The translations under genes and the position numbers were made by a program. The notes under the pieces were generated by a model. The model had not been told where the DNA came from. It saw only the letters and a program-made list of their open reading frames with translations, and did not search any database. A stretch of 64,000 nt of DNA, from contig CATNEN010000001.1 in the NCBI GenBank assembly GCA_950097015.1, positions 2,034,001 through 2,098,000 of the forward strand. Direction: 5' to 3'. Below, one piece after another: positions 23,710 through 35,187 of this stretch. This DNA is from Macrostomum hystrix (lineage: Eukaryota > Platyhelminthes > Macrostomidae). The number at the start of each line of letters is the position of its first letter. The first letter of the stretch is position 1.

Positions 23710-24009
23710 GTTACCGCCGGTGACGCCGCTACAGTCAACACCGCCACAGAAGGAGCCAGCGCCTCCGCCTGCATGGTACGAGGCCAAACCGGCTCCTCCG
23801 CCGCTGTAGCCGCCTCCACCACCGCCGCCGAATCCGCCAACACGGGTGTTGCGTGTTCACGCGAGGCCGACAATCCAGCCGTCGGAGTGGCTGCCACCAC
23901 GGACGCCATCGTTAGCACTTTTTCTGACATTCAACGGCACTCCAAGCCATCGAGCGCCGCAGCCACCGTGGTGGTTGTTCGCATCAGTAGCCGACGGATA
24001 ATCATAACT
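23710..24009 (-). pseudogene. PG9: exon-4 fragment of a divergent subfamily (D)
   Basis: The minus strand reads HHGGCGARWLGVPLN, then KSANDGVRGG, then Gly-rich repeats, YSGGGAGLASYHAGGG and SFCGGVDCSGVTGGN. This is clearly PG exon 4 but unlike A, B or C in detail. A TGA at 23857-23859 replaces the Gly of the IAG(S/N)GNT region. Both ends are cut: the 3' end by the palindrome at 23709 and the 5' end near 24006. No other exon is nearby. Confidence 0.75.
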
Positions 24010-25868
24010 TAGAAAACGCACTTACGCTACATTCAGCCGAGGACTACTGCTAGTAACTACTAGTGGTCCTTGATTACAGAATCGAAATTGTGTCAATACA
24101 AAAATGCAATGGGGTGTACATAGCGGTAAATCCCACTTAAGCTTTTATTTAATTTCAACACTCAATAGAAAGCAGCATGACTATGAGTGGAGCTGAAACT
24201 GTCATAGGCATGTAGAGGAAATCTATATTTTCTGTAAGTACGCACGTAATCAGCTTCGAATATCCTTCAAAGGAAGGATATATCCTTCATATCCTTGTCG
24301 AAGACCCAGGTGACAAGGACAGATAACATTGCTTATTATAAACCTTCACGTCACCATATTGGTTCAATTATAAAAAAACTAACAATAGAATCAATGCAAC
24401 AGCCCACAAAAATAGCGCATATGAAACCATGATGAAATTTTGTGAGCAGAAATATGATGCCACGACGAGAATCGTTGAATATCTCGACTATGCCGTTGTT
24501 TTGTGATTCTGGAAATCACTTTACCGTCAACAAATGAACATTTTAGTTACTGTTCTGGATCTTCATGGCGATTCGTTGAACACTTTGGCGATGCAGAAAA
24601 ACGAAAAAGTGATATTTCAAATACCCAAAGTGCTCTTTGGGTAGAAATTTGATAGAAATAGGAATAAATTTGATAGAAATAGGAAATATGATATAAAAGA
24701 CTACAATTCTAGATTTTTTCAAATGATTTTGTAGCAGACCTCTCTGCTCTCTCTATTTATTGAATTTGGGATTGGTGAGCTGAGTATTTGGGGGGGGATG
24801 GTAGAGTAATTTTTTGAGGGTGAGAGTAGGTATTTTTCCACGCTGTTCGGGTTATACTCGTACCTAAGGTAGCGCTAATGCCCGAGCGGCAAGACACTAG
24901 CTACTAATGGGAGCGGAATTTACTGCTGCTGGCACGAGGGCTAAGGTCACTGATCTGGGGCACACAGTCCGTGGGGCGTATCAGGATAGATTAAAGTTGC
25001 CTGGTGAACGACCTTCGCGCTTTCACTTACTTTCCTCTATGGGGTCCGTGATTAGTACAATCTCATGAGGGATAAAGGCGGAGTTTTAGGGACTTCAGGG
25101 GGTATTTAGGGAACTTTTAGGTGGACTTCAGATAGACTTCAGGTGGACTTTTGGACGGGATTTTAGGACGGTATATTGGGATTTCAAAGGGATCATATAA
25201 TAGGGTGGGTTTTGGTAAAGAAGGCCGACGAGAGATCTTTGGGAGAGGATTGGGAAGGCAGAGGTATCTTTAACTGTTTTCCTTTTCTTAGGAAAATAAC
25301 TCAGAAACTCGGTCTATTTAATAGCGAAACTGGAATAGAGATTGGGAGTGGAATCGCTTATATTTCGTTGTATCGAATGTAGAGCTAAACGTTGAGAACG
25401 TATAGAATGTAAAGTAGGTCAAACAGGTAGCGGACGGTTAAGCAAGGTAAGCAAGGGTGCGCAAGGGTGAGGCAAGGTAAAGATCGCATTTATTTTCTCT
25501 CTATATATACACAAAGAAATTGGGGTGGGTGCATGTTTCTACTTTAAGAGTAATAAAACGCACAAAGAGCTCGGCGTGATATAACGATATTTAGCTAGCG
25601 CGTGAGGAAAAATGGCGGGAATTTAAAATTATAAAGAAAACCTATTTTATTTTATACACTGCCTCAATTTGAACACTTGAACACTTTGAACACTTTGGCG
25701 ATGCAATAAAGGAAAAGTGGGTATTTCAAATACCCGAAGTGGTCTTTCTTTTGTTCATTCCTTCGTAATGGAAAGTTTTTTAAAAGGACAAAAATTGTAA
25801 ATTAACAGTACAGTTTTCACTCGTAGTTACTCGTGATCGTGATTCCGAATGAAAGACTGCACACAAAA
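24010..25868. other. Gene-free stretch 3' of PG10
   Basis: The segment 24290-24640 repeats sequences also seen near 17400-17740 (inverted) and in the A-unit 3' flank. About 24640-25690 is foreign to the unit, moderately GT-rich, with no protein motif and an 8-G run near 24793. The A-unit 3' flank resumes by about 25690 and contains the palindrome GGGTATTTCAAATACCC at 25719-25735. Confidence 0.45.
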
Positions 25869-28321
25869 TCAGCATGCAGACGGCAGCAGTTGCAGCACAA
25901 CTTGTCCATGCTGACTGTCGCTGTTGCCACCAGTGACGGCAGTACAGTCGACACCGTCACAGAAGGAGCCGCCTCCGCCGCCAGCGAGATTCTGTCCAAT
26001 TCCAGCGCCGCCCCCGCTGTATCCTCCGCCGGCACCTGCGGCACCCTTGCCGCCTCCGCTGCCGCCGCCGCCACCGCCACCACCAAAGCCGCCAACTCCG
26101 GTGTTGCCACTTCCAGCGATGCCACCCGTCCAGCTTTGATTTGGGCCTCCGCCTCGGTCACCGTCGTTGGCACTGCTCCTCGAGTTCACGGCCTGACCCA
26201 GCCAGCCAGCACCGCAGCCTCCGTGATTGCTGCTGGAGGGTGTGTCGCTAGGGTTATTAAATCCCGGACTACCATTCGTCCCACCAAAGCCAGCATTAGA
26301 GCCAGGATTAGTTGAATCCGATCCGTTCACACTCGACTGGCCGGGAAAGCCTAGGAAATCAGGTCAGTGAACAGTTTGCAAATTCAAATAGGCATTGGCC
26401 AGTAGCTAAAAGCAGTGGTGCCAATGTTACACACAGGTGCCTGGTTATGGGTATTCTGTTCGATTGATGCTTACATGTCAATCTCGGCAGCATACTGGGA
26501 ATGTTTCAGTCAAGAGAGTACTACTCCAACTCCTACTGCTTATAGTAACATTTGCAGGAGGGCTTTGAACACAGGCATTCTATTTGATAACATTTGAACC
26601 TCAGCCTGAGACAGACAATACCAAGTCTTGGAGTCTGCCAAGCGACACGCGGGACCGAAAATTCCTTAAGAAAACGGAAGTGGACGCTCGTAAACCAAAG
26701 TGGAAAGCGATATAAGTCACATTTAATTGTGAATGGTACAGTGAGAACTGCCAGGGTTGTATTTGTGAATTCGCTTTTTTAATTCTTGAGTTTTACAGTG
26801 TTGATGCGTTTGCATCTAGCGCTAAGGTCCCTGAGCTCGATTCCGCAGCCGTTTGCCCTTGAGGGCAAACCACCAAGGCACAGTGAGAGTGTGCAAAACC
26901 TGACGATGAGAAAGTCAGGAAAGATGTACAGACCTGTGTGAGTGACTGCGTACACTATCTATGTGCATGAGGGTTTAGGAGTCAGCTGGCTACTGGGAAA
27001 ATTCGTCTCTTCGCTGGCTGCATCTAGTATCACCGAATAATGTACCTTTGCGAGCAGCCCTAAAAAGCTGTCTAAAAAAATAGTTTGTACGAGCTCGGGG
27101 ACGTTCTAGTTTACAATTAATGCCAGCTTTGTTAGAAAAACCGACCTGAGTGAGCTATCGACGCCCCTCCTCCGCCTCCCGCCGCTACCAGTGGGCGATT
27201 TGCACCTTTGACATACACGAAGCTGCCACCTCCTCCGCCGCCGCCGCTGCTGCCATCCGTGGCTGGTCCTCCGGCCTGGCCGACAAGAATCGACAGCTGG
27301 ACGCCGGCAGTCAGGTTGAAGCGGCCCGACATGAAGGCTCCGCTGCCGCCAGTTGTGCCGGTGAAGCTGTTAGAGCCGCCCGCAGCGCCCCAGGCGTTGA
27401 TGCTGTAGCAGCCGGTGAAGTTGATTGACAGCTGCTGGATGGAGCCCAGCCTGCCCGAGTTGGAATCTGAGAGACAGTTTCAGCGATTGTGTGAATTCAG
27501 TTAACAGGCTTTAAGCTGAGGTCTGATAATAATTTTATTTTCCAACGAAACTGCGTCCAAAGTTTATTAAGTTAGCGTAGAAAATTCTTTGCTAATAGGC
27601 GGTATAAAATTTCATCGTAGTGTTTTTCATAATCAGTGAACAGTTTAGGAAGCAGCACATGTTTGAGAATGCTCCTTGTGAAATCAGGGGACAACAGTGA
27701 GCACGATTCTACCGTAAAAAGCATAAATGCTGTGAAAAATTTAATATAAAACTTAACAATTTAATACTGAAGGCTCACTGTTAAACTTGTAGAGGAGCAT
27801 TCTGCTCAGCAGCACTTCCTGGAAGTTCCACAGCTTCCACACCTTAGCTCCGGGCTCGACGCCGACCGTTCTGGTCACGTGACTGGCATTCAACCTCCGC
27901 GTGCCGTTGGACTCGTCGTTCAAGAAGACCAGCTGGCAGACACCGGCGCTGTCGATCACGCTGACGGCTGCGCAGTCTCTCTCGGAGCACAGGTTCAGGC
28001 AGCCGATCTCCTTGCTCCAGGCGGTCTCGTTGATGACATCAGAGCTGACAGCCGAGCTGATGATCAGCGGGCTGGGAGCGGCGTGCTCGACGAAGGTTGC
28101 AGCGTTGCAGAGCAGAGCACTGCTAACTAAGAATTTAAGATGGTTTTTGTCTGTTCAATTCGTGCAACTGAGCAGCATGTTCCTGATATAGTTCAATTTC
28201 CATACCCAGTGCCTTAATAGATTAAGCAGCGATCATTTCATTTACTTAAGCAGTAGTAAATAATTATCTGAAAACGGTTACCTGAAGTTAGAACTTGCAG
28301 TAGTTCGCCAATGAATCTCAT
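25869..28321 (-). CDS. PG10: intact secreted PAN/Gly-rich protein, subfamily A
   Basis: Minus-strand exons are 28321-28282, 28126-27779, 27466-27146 and 26350-25869, phase 1 throughout, 396 residues. The four exon lengths (40, 348, 321, 482) equal those of PG6, to which it is nearly identical apart from scattered substitutions (VKGANRP for VNGSNRP, NLAGGGG for NHAGGGG). The leader, PAN cysteines, GCYSINAWGAAGG half and terminal LLPSAC are all present, with no stop or frameshift seen. CTATATAG lies upstream at 28453-28460. The 5' flank is interrupted at about 28479 by a 4.1-kb block and resumes near 32564. Confidence 0.88.
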
Positions 28322-28509
28322 ATCAAGTCGAGTTTTTGTGACGTTATTGCTAAGTTTTTGTTTGTCGTTAAATTTGTTTCACTTTTGCCTTGGTTTTCGC
28401 TGTCTCTGCTGTCAGGTCTCAGGTAGAAGCCATCGGAAGCTAATTGGCTCTCCTATATAGTCTACAGGAAGCGCTGATCCTTCCACTATATCCTTCCACT
28501 ATACTAAAA

Positions 28510-28890
28510 ATGAAATGGTTGGTTGGTTGGTTGTAATTGATTTTCTCCCAAACGGCTCAACCGATTTTCACAATTTCTTCACCAAAAGATTCCAAATATG
28601 CGGACAATTATACACGTATTTTTATTAAGCTTAACTTTGTTGCTAAGGGGATTAAATATTCGAAAAACTGTTTTAGATAGGATTTTTAATGCATTATATC
28701 AGAGCCAGTTTTGTCAACGTGCATACCACTGCCAATTTTAATGATTGCATCAGGGCCAGTTTAGTTAAAAGTGAGCACAACGATAAGAATTTCGCTGTGT
28801 CAAATGTACATAGCTGTACTGCCAACCTCACTGGCAAGACAGTCAGTTGCGAATTTATAATTAGATTACATCACAGCTTTTCTCACCCGC
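28510..28890 (+). repeat. Dispersed repeat, copy 1 (copy 2 at about 30320-30690)
   Basis: Both copies share AAACGGCTCAACCGATTTTC, ACACGTATTTTTATT-type sequence, AAGGGGATTAAATATTCG and GTCAACGTGCATACCACTG, in the same order and orientation about 1.8 kb apart. The CTCAACCGATTTT block is common in invertebrate non-autonomous elements, but I cannot assign a class. Confidence 0.6.

Positions 28891-28891
<1 letters not shown>

Positions 28892-28949
<58 letters not shown>
28892..28949 (+). repeat. (GT)n microsatellite
   Basis: An almost uninterrupted GT run of about 28 units follows GCGTGC at the end of dispersed repeat copy 1. Confidence 0.95.
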
Positions 28950-28951
<2 letters not shown>

Positions 28952-29094
28952 ATTTGAATAGGTAAAATGTGCGTAGCAGACTTCAATTCAACGATATATA
29001 GTCAAATTCAAGCGAGAAATCTACTCCTTTCTTACTACGATATATATAAATCATCTAACGTTGTCTCAATTTCAATCGAGAGAAGTGTCCAACA

Positions 29095-29630
29095 GTTTTC
29101 TAAATATGTCTAAAAGTTTTTTAAGTGTGTTTAACAGTTTTCTAAAGGTGTTTAACAGTTTTCTAACTGTGTATATCAGTTTTCTAAATGTGTTTCACAG
29201 TTTTCTAACTGTGTTTACCAGTTTTCTAACTGTGTTTACCAGTTTTCTAAATGTGTTTAACAGTTTTCTAACTGTGTATATCAGTTTTCTAAATGTGTTT
29301 CACAGTTTTCTAACTGTGTTTACCTGTTTTCTAAATGTGTTTAACAGTTTTCTAACTGTGTATATCAGTTTTCTAAATGTGTTTCACAGTTTTCTAACTG
29401 TGTTTACCAGTTTTCTAAATGTGTTTAACAGTTTTCTAAATGTGTTTCACAGTTTTCTAACTGTGTTTACCAGTTTTCTAAATGTGTTTAACAGTTTTCT
29501 AAATGTGTTTTTTAGTTTTCTAAAAGTGTTTATCAGTTTTTCAATTAGGTTTACCAGTTTTCTAATTTTTTGAACAGTTTTTCAAATGTGTCTAAAAGTT
29601 TTCTAAAAGTGTCCAATAATTACCACTTTT
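29095..29630 (+). repeat. 21-bp minisatellite
   Basis: About 25 units of the type TTTAACAGTTTTCTAAATGTG alternate with variants such as TTTCACAGTTTTCTAACTGTG and TTTACCAGTTTTCTAACTGTG. The unit is a multiple of 3, so a 170-codon frame (NSFLNVF repeats) stays open. The internal CAGTTTTCTAACTG is itself near-palindromic. Confidence 0.9.
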
Positions 29631-31059
29631 CTTAATGCGTTTTAAAGTTTTTAAATATGTTGAACGGTTAATAATGGTTATTTGCTGCTGGGGGGATTAG
29701 ATCTCTGCTGGGGGTGAATTAGTTCTCTGCTGCTGGGGGTATTAGAAGAGGGAAGAACCCTCTTCCCCAAATCCCTCTGCCCTAAATCCCTCTTCTTCAC
29801 ATCCTACTTCCCCATATCATTCTCACTAAACCCCTATCTTTCCAACATAGCATTCTTCCAAACTAATATATCCCCAAATTCAAACTTCCCCACATCTCAT
29901 CTTTCCCATATTCCCCCGCTGCCTAACTTCCTTTCTCTGTCCCCTTCCTCCCCACATCACCTAGTCCCGACTTCCCTTCTGTATCTTCTATTCCCCTCTT
30001 CCCTAAACATCGGGGCTAGATACAAGTCACAAGCGACAAACTTGCCTCGCAAAATTGGCGATAAAGTGTAATCGGAAGCGAAAAGCTTAGAGGAAAACGA
30101 GAGAAAATTGCGGTAGAATTTCACCAGGACTTTTGTTTGATTTACACAGAAAGGCAGGTAAACACGTGTAAAAATAGAATAGCTCTGCCAAGTAATACGA
30201 TATCATAAAAAATGTTAAAATCAGTGATGTGTCACTAATGCATAGCATTGCATAAATGCACCGCTGCTTTAATCATTGCCGACGTTGTAAACAAACAGAG
30301 AACTGTATAAAAATGCTTCATCCTACTAAAATTCAAAACTATCTATATCGATTTTCTCAAAAACGGCTCAACCGATTTTCACCATTTCTTCACCAAAAGA
30401 TGCCAAATATGGGGACAATTATCCACGTATTTTTATTCAGCTTAACTTCATTGCTAAGGGGATTAAATATTCGACAAACTGTTTAGATAGGATTTTTAAT
30501 GCATTCAAGCAGGGCCAGTTTTGTCAACGTGCATACCACTGGCAATTTTAATGATTGCATCAGGGCCAGTTTTGTTAAAAGTGAGTACACTGATAAGAAT
30601 CTCACTGTGTCAACCCCACTGGCGAGACAGTCAGTGCGAATTTATTTATAAATAGATTGCATCACAGCTTTTCTCACCTGTGTCAGAATTTCACTGACTG
30701 CCGCTAAATTGGAATTGCATCGTCAACTTGCGCAACACCCCTAGCTGACTGAGTTAGAAGCCTGCACAATCTAAACACAAATTTGAAGTGAATGTACACA
30801 ACCTAAGTGTACTCGATTTGTACAAAGCCAGAACTTTGAGAATTCATTTATAAGGCTAATTTTTGCATCTAATTTTGGAGTAGCCGATGTGTAGGCACTA
30901 AGAATAGGTTAGGCTAGGTTAGGCGAAGTGTCCTTGGTTCGACTCTTCACTGCATCAAATATTTAAATTAATTGTCAGTAAGTAGTGATGGATGCAAAAG
31001 CAATTTTTTTAATTTTCATTTGAAAATAAGGGGGAAACTTGCGTGGAAAAACAAGAGTT

Positions 31060-31915
31060 TGAATCATGGCAAAACCAGTTTGAATCATGGCTAAGCCAGT
31101 TTGAATCATGGCTAAGCCAGTTTGAATCAGGGCTAAACCAGCGTTTAAATCATGGCTAAACCAGAGTTTGATTCATAGCCAACCAGAGTTTGAATCATAG
31201 CCCACAAGAGTTTCAATCATGGCTAAACCAGAGTTTGAATCATAGCCCACAAGAGTTTCAATCATGACAAAACCAGAGTTTGAATCATAGCCAACCAGAG
31301 TTTGAATCATTGCCCACCAGAGTTTCAATCATGGCTAAACCAGTTTGAATCATGGCTAAACCAGCGTTTAAATCATGGCTAAACCAGAGTTTGATTCATA
31401 GCCAACCAGAGTTTGAATCATAGCCCACAAGAGTTTCAATCATGACAAAACCAGAGTTTGAATCATAGCCAACCAGAGTTTGAATCATTGCCCACCAGAG
31501 TTTCAATCATGGCAAAACCAGAGTTTGAATCATAGCCAACCAGAGTTTGAATCATGGCTAAATCAGAGTTTGAATCATAGCCCACAAGAGTTTCAATCAT
31601 GAAAAAACCAGAGTTTGAATCATAGCCAACCAGAGTTTGAATCATTGTCCACCAGAGTTTCAATCATGGCTAAACCAGAGTTTTAATCATAGCCAACCAG
31701 AGTTTGAATCATAGCCAACCAGAGTTTTAATCATAGCTAAACCAGAGTTTGAATCATAGCTAACCAGAGTTTGAATCATGACATAACTAGAGTTTGAATC
31801 ATGGCTAAACCAGAGTTTGAATCATAGCCAACCAGAGTTTTAATCATAGCTAAACCCGAGTTTGAATCATAGCCAACCACAGTTTAAATCATGGCTAAAG
31901 CAGAGTTTGACTCAT
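31060..31915 (+). repeat. 22-bp minisatellite with higher-order structure
   Basis: Units of the type GAGTTTGAATCATAGCCAACCA (variants GGCTAAACCA, GCCCACAA, GACAAAACCA) run for about 37 copies. Blocks of several variant units recur in the same order (for example around 31140-31320 and 31360-31500), indicating higher-order duplication. Confidence 0.9.
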
Positions 31916-31989
31916 GGATAATATTTATTTAATGTTGTTATTCTCAATTTTCTACAAAAGCAGCTAATATAAAAATTCAACTGAGGAAC

Positions 31990-32475
31990 ATTGTCAACTG
32001 GGAATCATCATCAAATGGGGGATCAAGGTAAACTGGGGGATCATTGTCAACTGGGGGATCATTGTCAACTGGGGGATCATGGTCAACTGGGGGATCGTTG
32101 TCAACTGGGGAGTCGTCATCAAATGGGGGATCATTGTCACTGGGGGATCATTGTCAACTGGGGGATCATTGTCAACTAGGGGATCATTGTCAACTGAGGG
32201 ATCATGGTCAACTGGGGGACAATTTTCAACTGGGGATCGTTGTCAACTGGGGGGATCATGGTCAACTGGGGGACCATTTTCAACTGGGGATCGTTGTCAA
32301 CTGGGATCATCATCAATGGGGAGTCATCATCAGATGGGGGATCATTGTCAACTGGGGGATCATGGTCAACTGGGGGATCATTGTCAACTGGGTGATCATT
32401 GTCAACTGGGGGATCATTGTCAACTGGGGGGATCATTGTCAACTGGGTGATCATTGTCAACTGGGGGATCATTGT
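31990..32475 (+). repeat. 18-bp minisatellite
   Basis: Units of the type GGATCATTGTCAACTGGG run for about 27 copies with small indels in the G run. Open frames through it on both strands are a by-product of the unit length. Confidence 0.9.
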
Positions 32476-32563
32476 AGCTTTAAAAAGGCTGAAAATACAG
32501 CTGCTAAAAGTATATACTGGACGAGTTAAAAATATTTCTGCTCCCCGAAGGGCGGCAAAACTT

Positions 32564-33262
32564 GCTAGTAATTATTCTCCATGTGAAGTAGCAGCAACTG
32601 CCTTTACCAATCGGCTTTGCTAATTAAGCCGCAATCGTCACTGCTGAACGACTTGCGCGCTGAATTCAGCGAGGCCAGCTTCCACAGAGCCTCATTATTT
32701 CTTTCAAGTATTTTATAAGCAGAAGACAAAGTGTGGAACACTGGTAAGCCTTCAAATTAGTCTGTCAGGTAGAAAATGCGTTTCTGAGAAAGGCTTGGAC
32801 TTTAGTTCATGCATTTTTGGATATATTCCGATTGACGCAAATTTTAAGCCCACTTTTAAGTATTTTGCTTACCGATGAAAAATTTACTTGCACAGCCTGT
32901 TGCATTGTACAGTTTCTCGTGAGCCTATTGCCATTTGCTGCTCACAAACCTTGTACCGCTAGTAGCTATTCTAGAGTTTTTTATAAAGAGCCATTGTAAT
33001 TCCGACTCTAGTTAGCTCAGATTTGGGGTCAATTTCCGAAAATAGTTGCTCCCGTCTCTTTCTCGCGTTCTGCTGCATTAGTGTCTTAGGCTGTAATCGA
33101 CGATGAATTCGACTGAAAACGGAACAGCACAAAATTTTTAGGCATTTTCGTGCACATAAATGACTTTTTTATTCCTTTTTCATGTATTTTCTTTATGTCT
33201 TTGGGAGTCAGTAAAATCTATAAATATAAATATATCTGCATATTTATATTTTTATGGGTTTG
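32564..33262. other. Inverted half of the A/C divergent spacer
   Basis: This is the continuation of the PG10 5' flank, matching the reverse of about 13130-13790. Homology ends at TATTTTTATGGGTTTG (33262), where the expected GCTTCTCGCACC is replaced by the LTR-like segment. The subfamily C partner gene expected head to head with PG10 is missing. Confidence 0.6.
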
Positions 33263-34125
33263 TGTAGTGAGCCGTAGCTTAGGTGGCTCCCTTTTCCCGG
33301 CACTGAGTGGCTGTCCGGCCCGCCCTCTCTGGCGCTGTCCGGTCTTTGCCTTCTTTGTCCTCCCTTTCCCGCGGCAGCGCTTGCACTTAGAGTGTGTTGT
33401 CTCTCCCCCAGGGAGGAGTCATCACCTCTTTGTCCTGCGCTGGCCAGTCCCTTTCTTTGTGTGCGCGTTTGTCTGCACTCAGTCAGCGCATGATTCTCCT
33501 CATGTGACTGGCCTCTCTCTTTGTCTCCTAAAGTGCACGTAAACATGTTTACTGCACTTGGGGCTTTGATTATGGGACAGGAGCCTACGTTGGAGTGACG
33601 TTTCTGGCGCCACTGACGTCAGTTGCTATTTTTAGAAACCACGTGATTTCATCACGTGTTTTCTAACTATGCACTGACCCTATGGGAGGCCCCTGCCTAT
33701 AAAAGAAAGGCCCCGCTCCTCTGGTTCTCTATCCCTTGTCTATCCCTTGTTTAAACCTTCTCTTCATAACCGTCGTTCTTAACTTGTTCTCTGTGCCATC
33801 AGTGTCTAAGTTTCCTACTTCAGTCTCTGCATGTGACTGCTCGTAAGCTCAGTTCTGGCTAAGTCCCGAAACTAACTTAGCCTTCCACCCCACCATCCGA
33901 GCTACGCAGGACACTGACAGCCTGTAATTGCAACTGAAACTCTGCACTGTGTGCTTCTCGAGACTTCGTGACTTCGTTTCTTTCGGGCCAAGGATCCTTC
34001 ACCTCACCGAAGGCAGAAGTCTTGACGCCCTGGTGGCAGCGCTACTACTACACTACCTGATATTCTTGGACTTCATATTGGAGTCCGCCGGATCCTCATT
34101 ATTAGCAGGACGACCGGTACAACAT
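33263..34125 (+). mobile_element. LTR-like segment with PBS-like sequence at an inversion junction
   Basis: The segment starts TGTAGTGAGCCG and has a TATA box TATAAAAG at 33698-33705. At 34031-34041 it reads TGGTGGCAGCG, complementary to a typical tRNA-Leu 3' end and like the primer-binding site next to a 5' LTR. This suggests an LTR (about 33263-34029) plus a short leader of a retroelement. No gag or pol is present. The left neighbour is an inverted half spacer and the right neighbour a broken PG exon (34126), so no target-site duplication can be tested. Confidence 0.42.
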
Positions 34126-34615
34126 CCTGGCGGTCCCGGAGCCACCGAGGCGTCGTTGATGAGCAGCAGCTGGCAGACCCAGTCGCTGACCGATGTCCTC
34201 AGTGCTTTCGCGGCAGCGCAGTCGGTGCATTGGCATGTGGTCAGGCACTCAAACTCCAAGCGAAAGTTATCGGCCGAGGCGTTTAAGACGCGGCTGCTCA
34301 CGGAGTCGTTCAGGCGCAATGCGGAAGACTGCTCGAAGAAGATTCGGCCGCTGTTGACGCCAGCAGAGACATCCGTGAACACTGGGCGAATGTGGGCCAG
34401 AATCAGATTGGCACATGCGCCTGAACACAGTGGCGGAACTTCATGAATGTGACGCCTCCATAAGGCATAAATTTATGACGCTTTCCGAACACTTTATTTT
34501 TCAATCGTAGGTCTTAAGAAAATTGTTGTTAATCCAAATGAATAAATATTTACTCACCAGCATTGCTGAGTGGAAGGAAGCAGCTTAGCAGAATTTTGAA
34601 TGACCCTGTCATCAT
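34126..34615 (-). pseudogene. PG11: subfamily C gene truncated inside the PAN exon
   Basis: Exon 1 (34615-34558) encodes MMTGSFKILLSCFLPLSNA with a GTGAGT donor. Exon 2 starts at 34420 and runs to about 34126, breaking in VAPGPPG, after the last PAN cysteine (WVCQLLLIND). Past the break it reads into the LTR-like segment. It is a close relative of PG5 (one Arg to Cys change gives TCQCTDC). Exons 3 and 4 are absent. It is head to head with PG12. Confidence 0.8.
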
Positions 34616-35187
34616 GGCAGTTGTCCTTCCCGTGCTCTAACAGTCTGCTGGTATCGTTGCTGCACTTTTTTCTTCTTTTAGAAGCGACAGATGCCAGAAT
34701 TTCAGTCTTTTGTGCCTGCTTTTAAGTGGCTTGTCCCAATGTCTTTAAGGCCCAGCAAGAACTTTTCCAGACGGAAGCTGAAGTTTTTTATTTCAAGATC
34801 TGAGAACAAAAGCCTTCAACCAGCAATTGGAAAGTTTTGCGAGTTTAGGCCTGTTTGCCTTACGCGCTCTGCGGCACAGCTAACAAGATGAGAAAATTTA
34901 TGAAACCAAGATGGCGATTCAGGTATGAGGAAAGCATTTCCACCGTCTTCTGCACCCAGTAACAGCGGAAGATCGCCTTTTTACCTTGGCCAGTGAAAAT
35001 CTAGTTTTGAATTAAAATTGAGCCACTATGTGCAATAAACCTAAGACTTGGCTCCTTCTAAAATAGAAAGCTGAGATGCACGACTTTCCTCCGGCATGCA
35101 ACCTAAAAGCAATCTTTTAGTTTTCTAGCTTCCATTCTAACGACGAAAATGGCCAGGTAAAAAAGTCCAGAATTACTAATTAAGCGC

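Larger units (their letters stand above)
28479..32563. repeat. 4.1-kb repeat-rich insertion in the PG10 5' flank
   Basis: The A-unit flank stops at GAAGCGCTGAT (28478) and resumes at TAATTATTCTCCATGTGAA (about 32564). Between them are a duplicated dispersed repeat, a GT microsatellite and three unrelated minisatellites, with no protein-coding gene. The long open frames here lie within tandem arrays whose unit is a multiple of 3. Confidence 0.65.

Noticed and set aside
29061-29573. A 170-codon NSFLNVF repeat protein
   Set aside because: It is the translation of a 21-bp minisatellite, with no start context or conserved partner.
30905-30930. Telomere-like TTAGGC/TAGGT units
   Set aside because: Only about three imperfect units are present; too short to be a telomeric tract.
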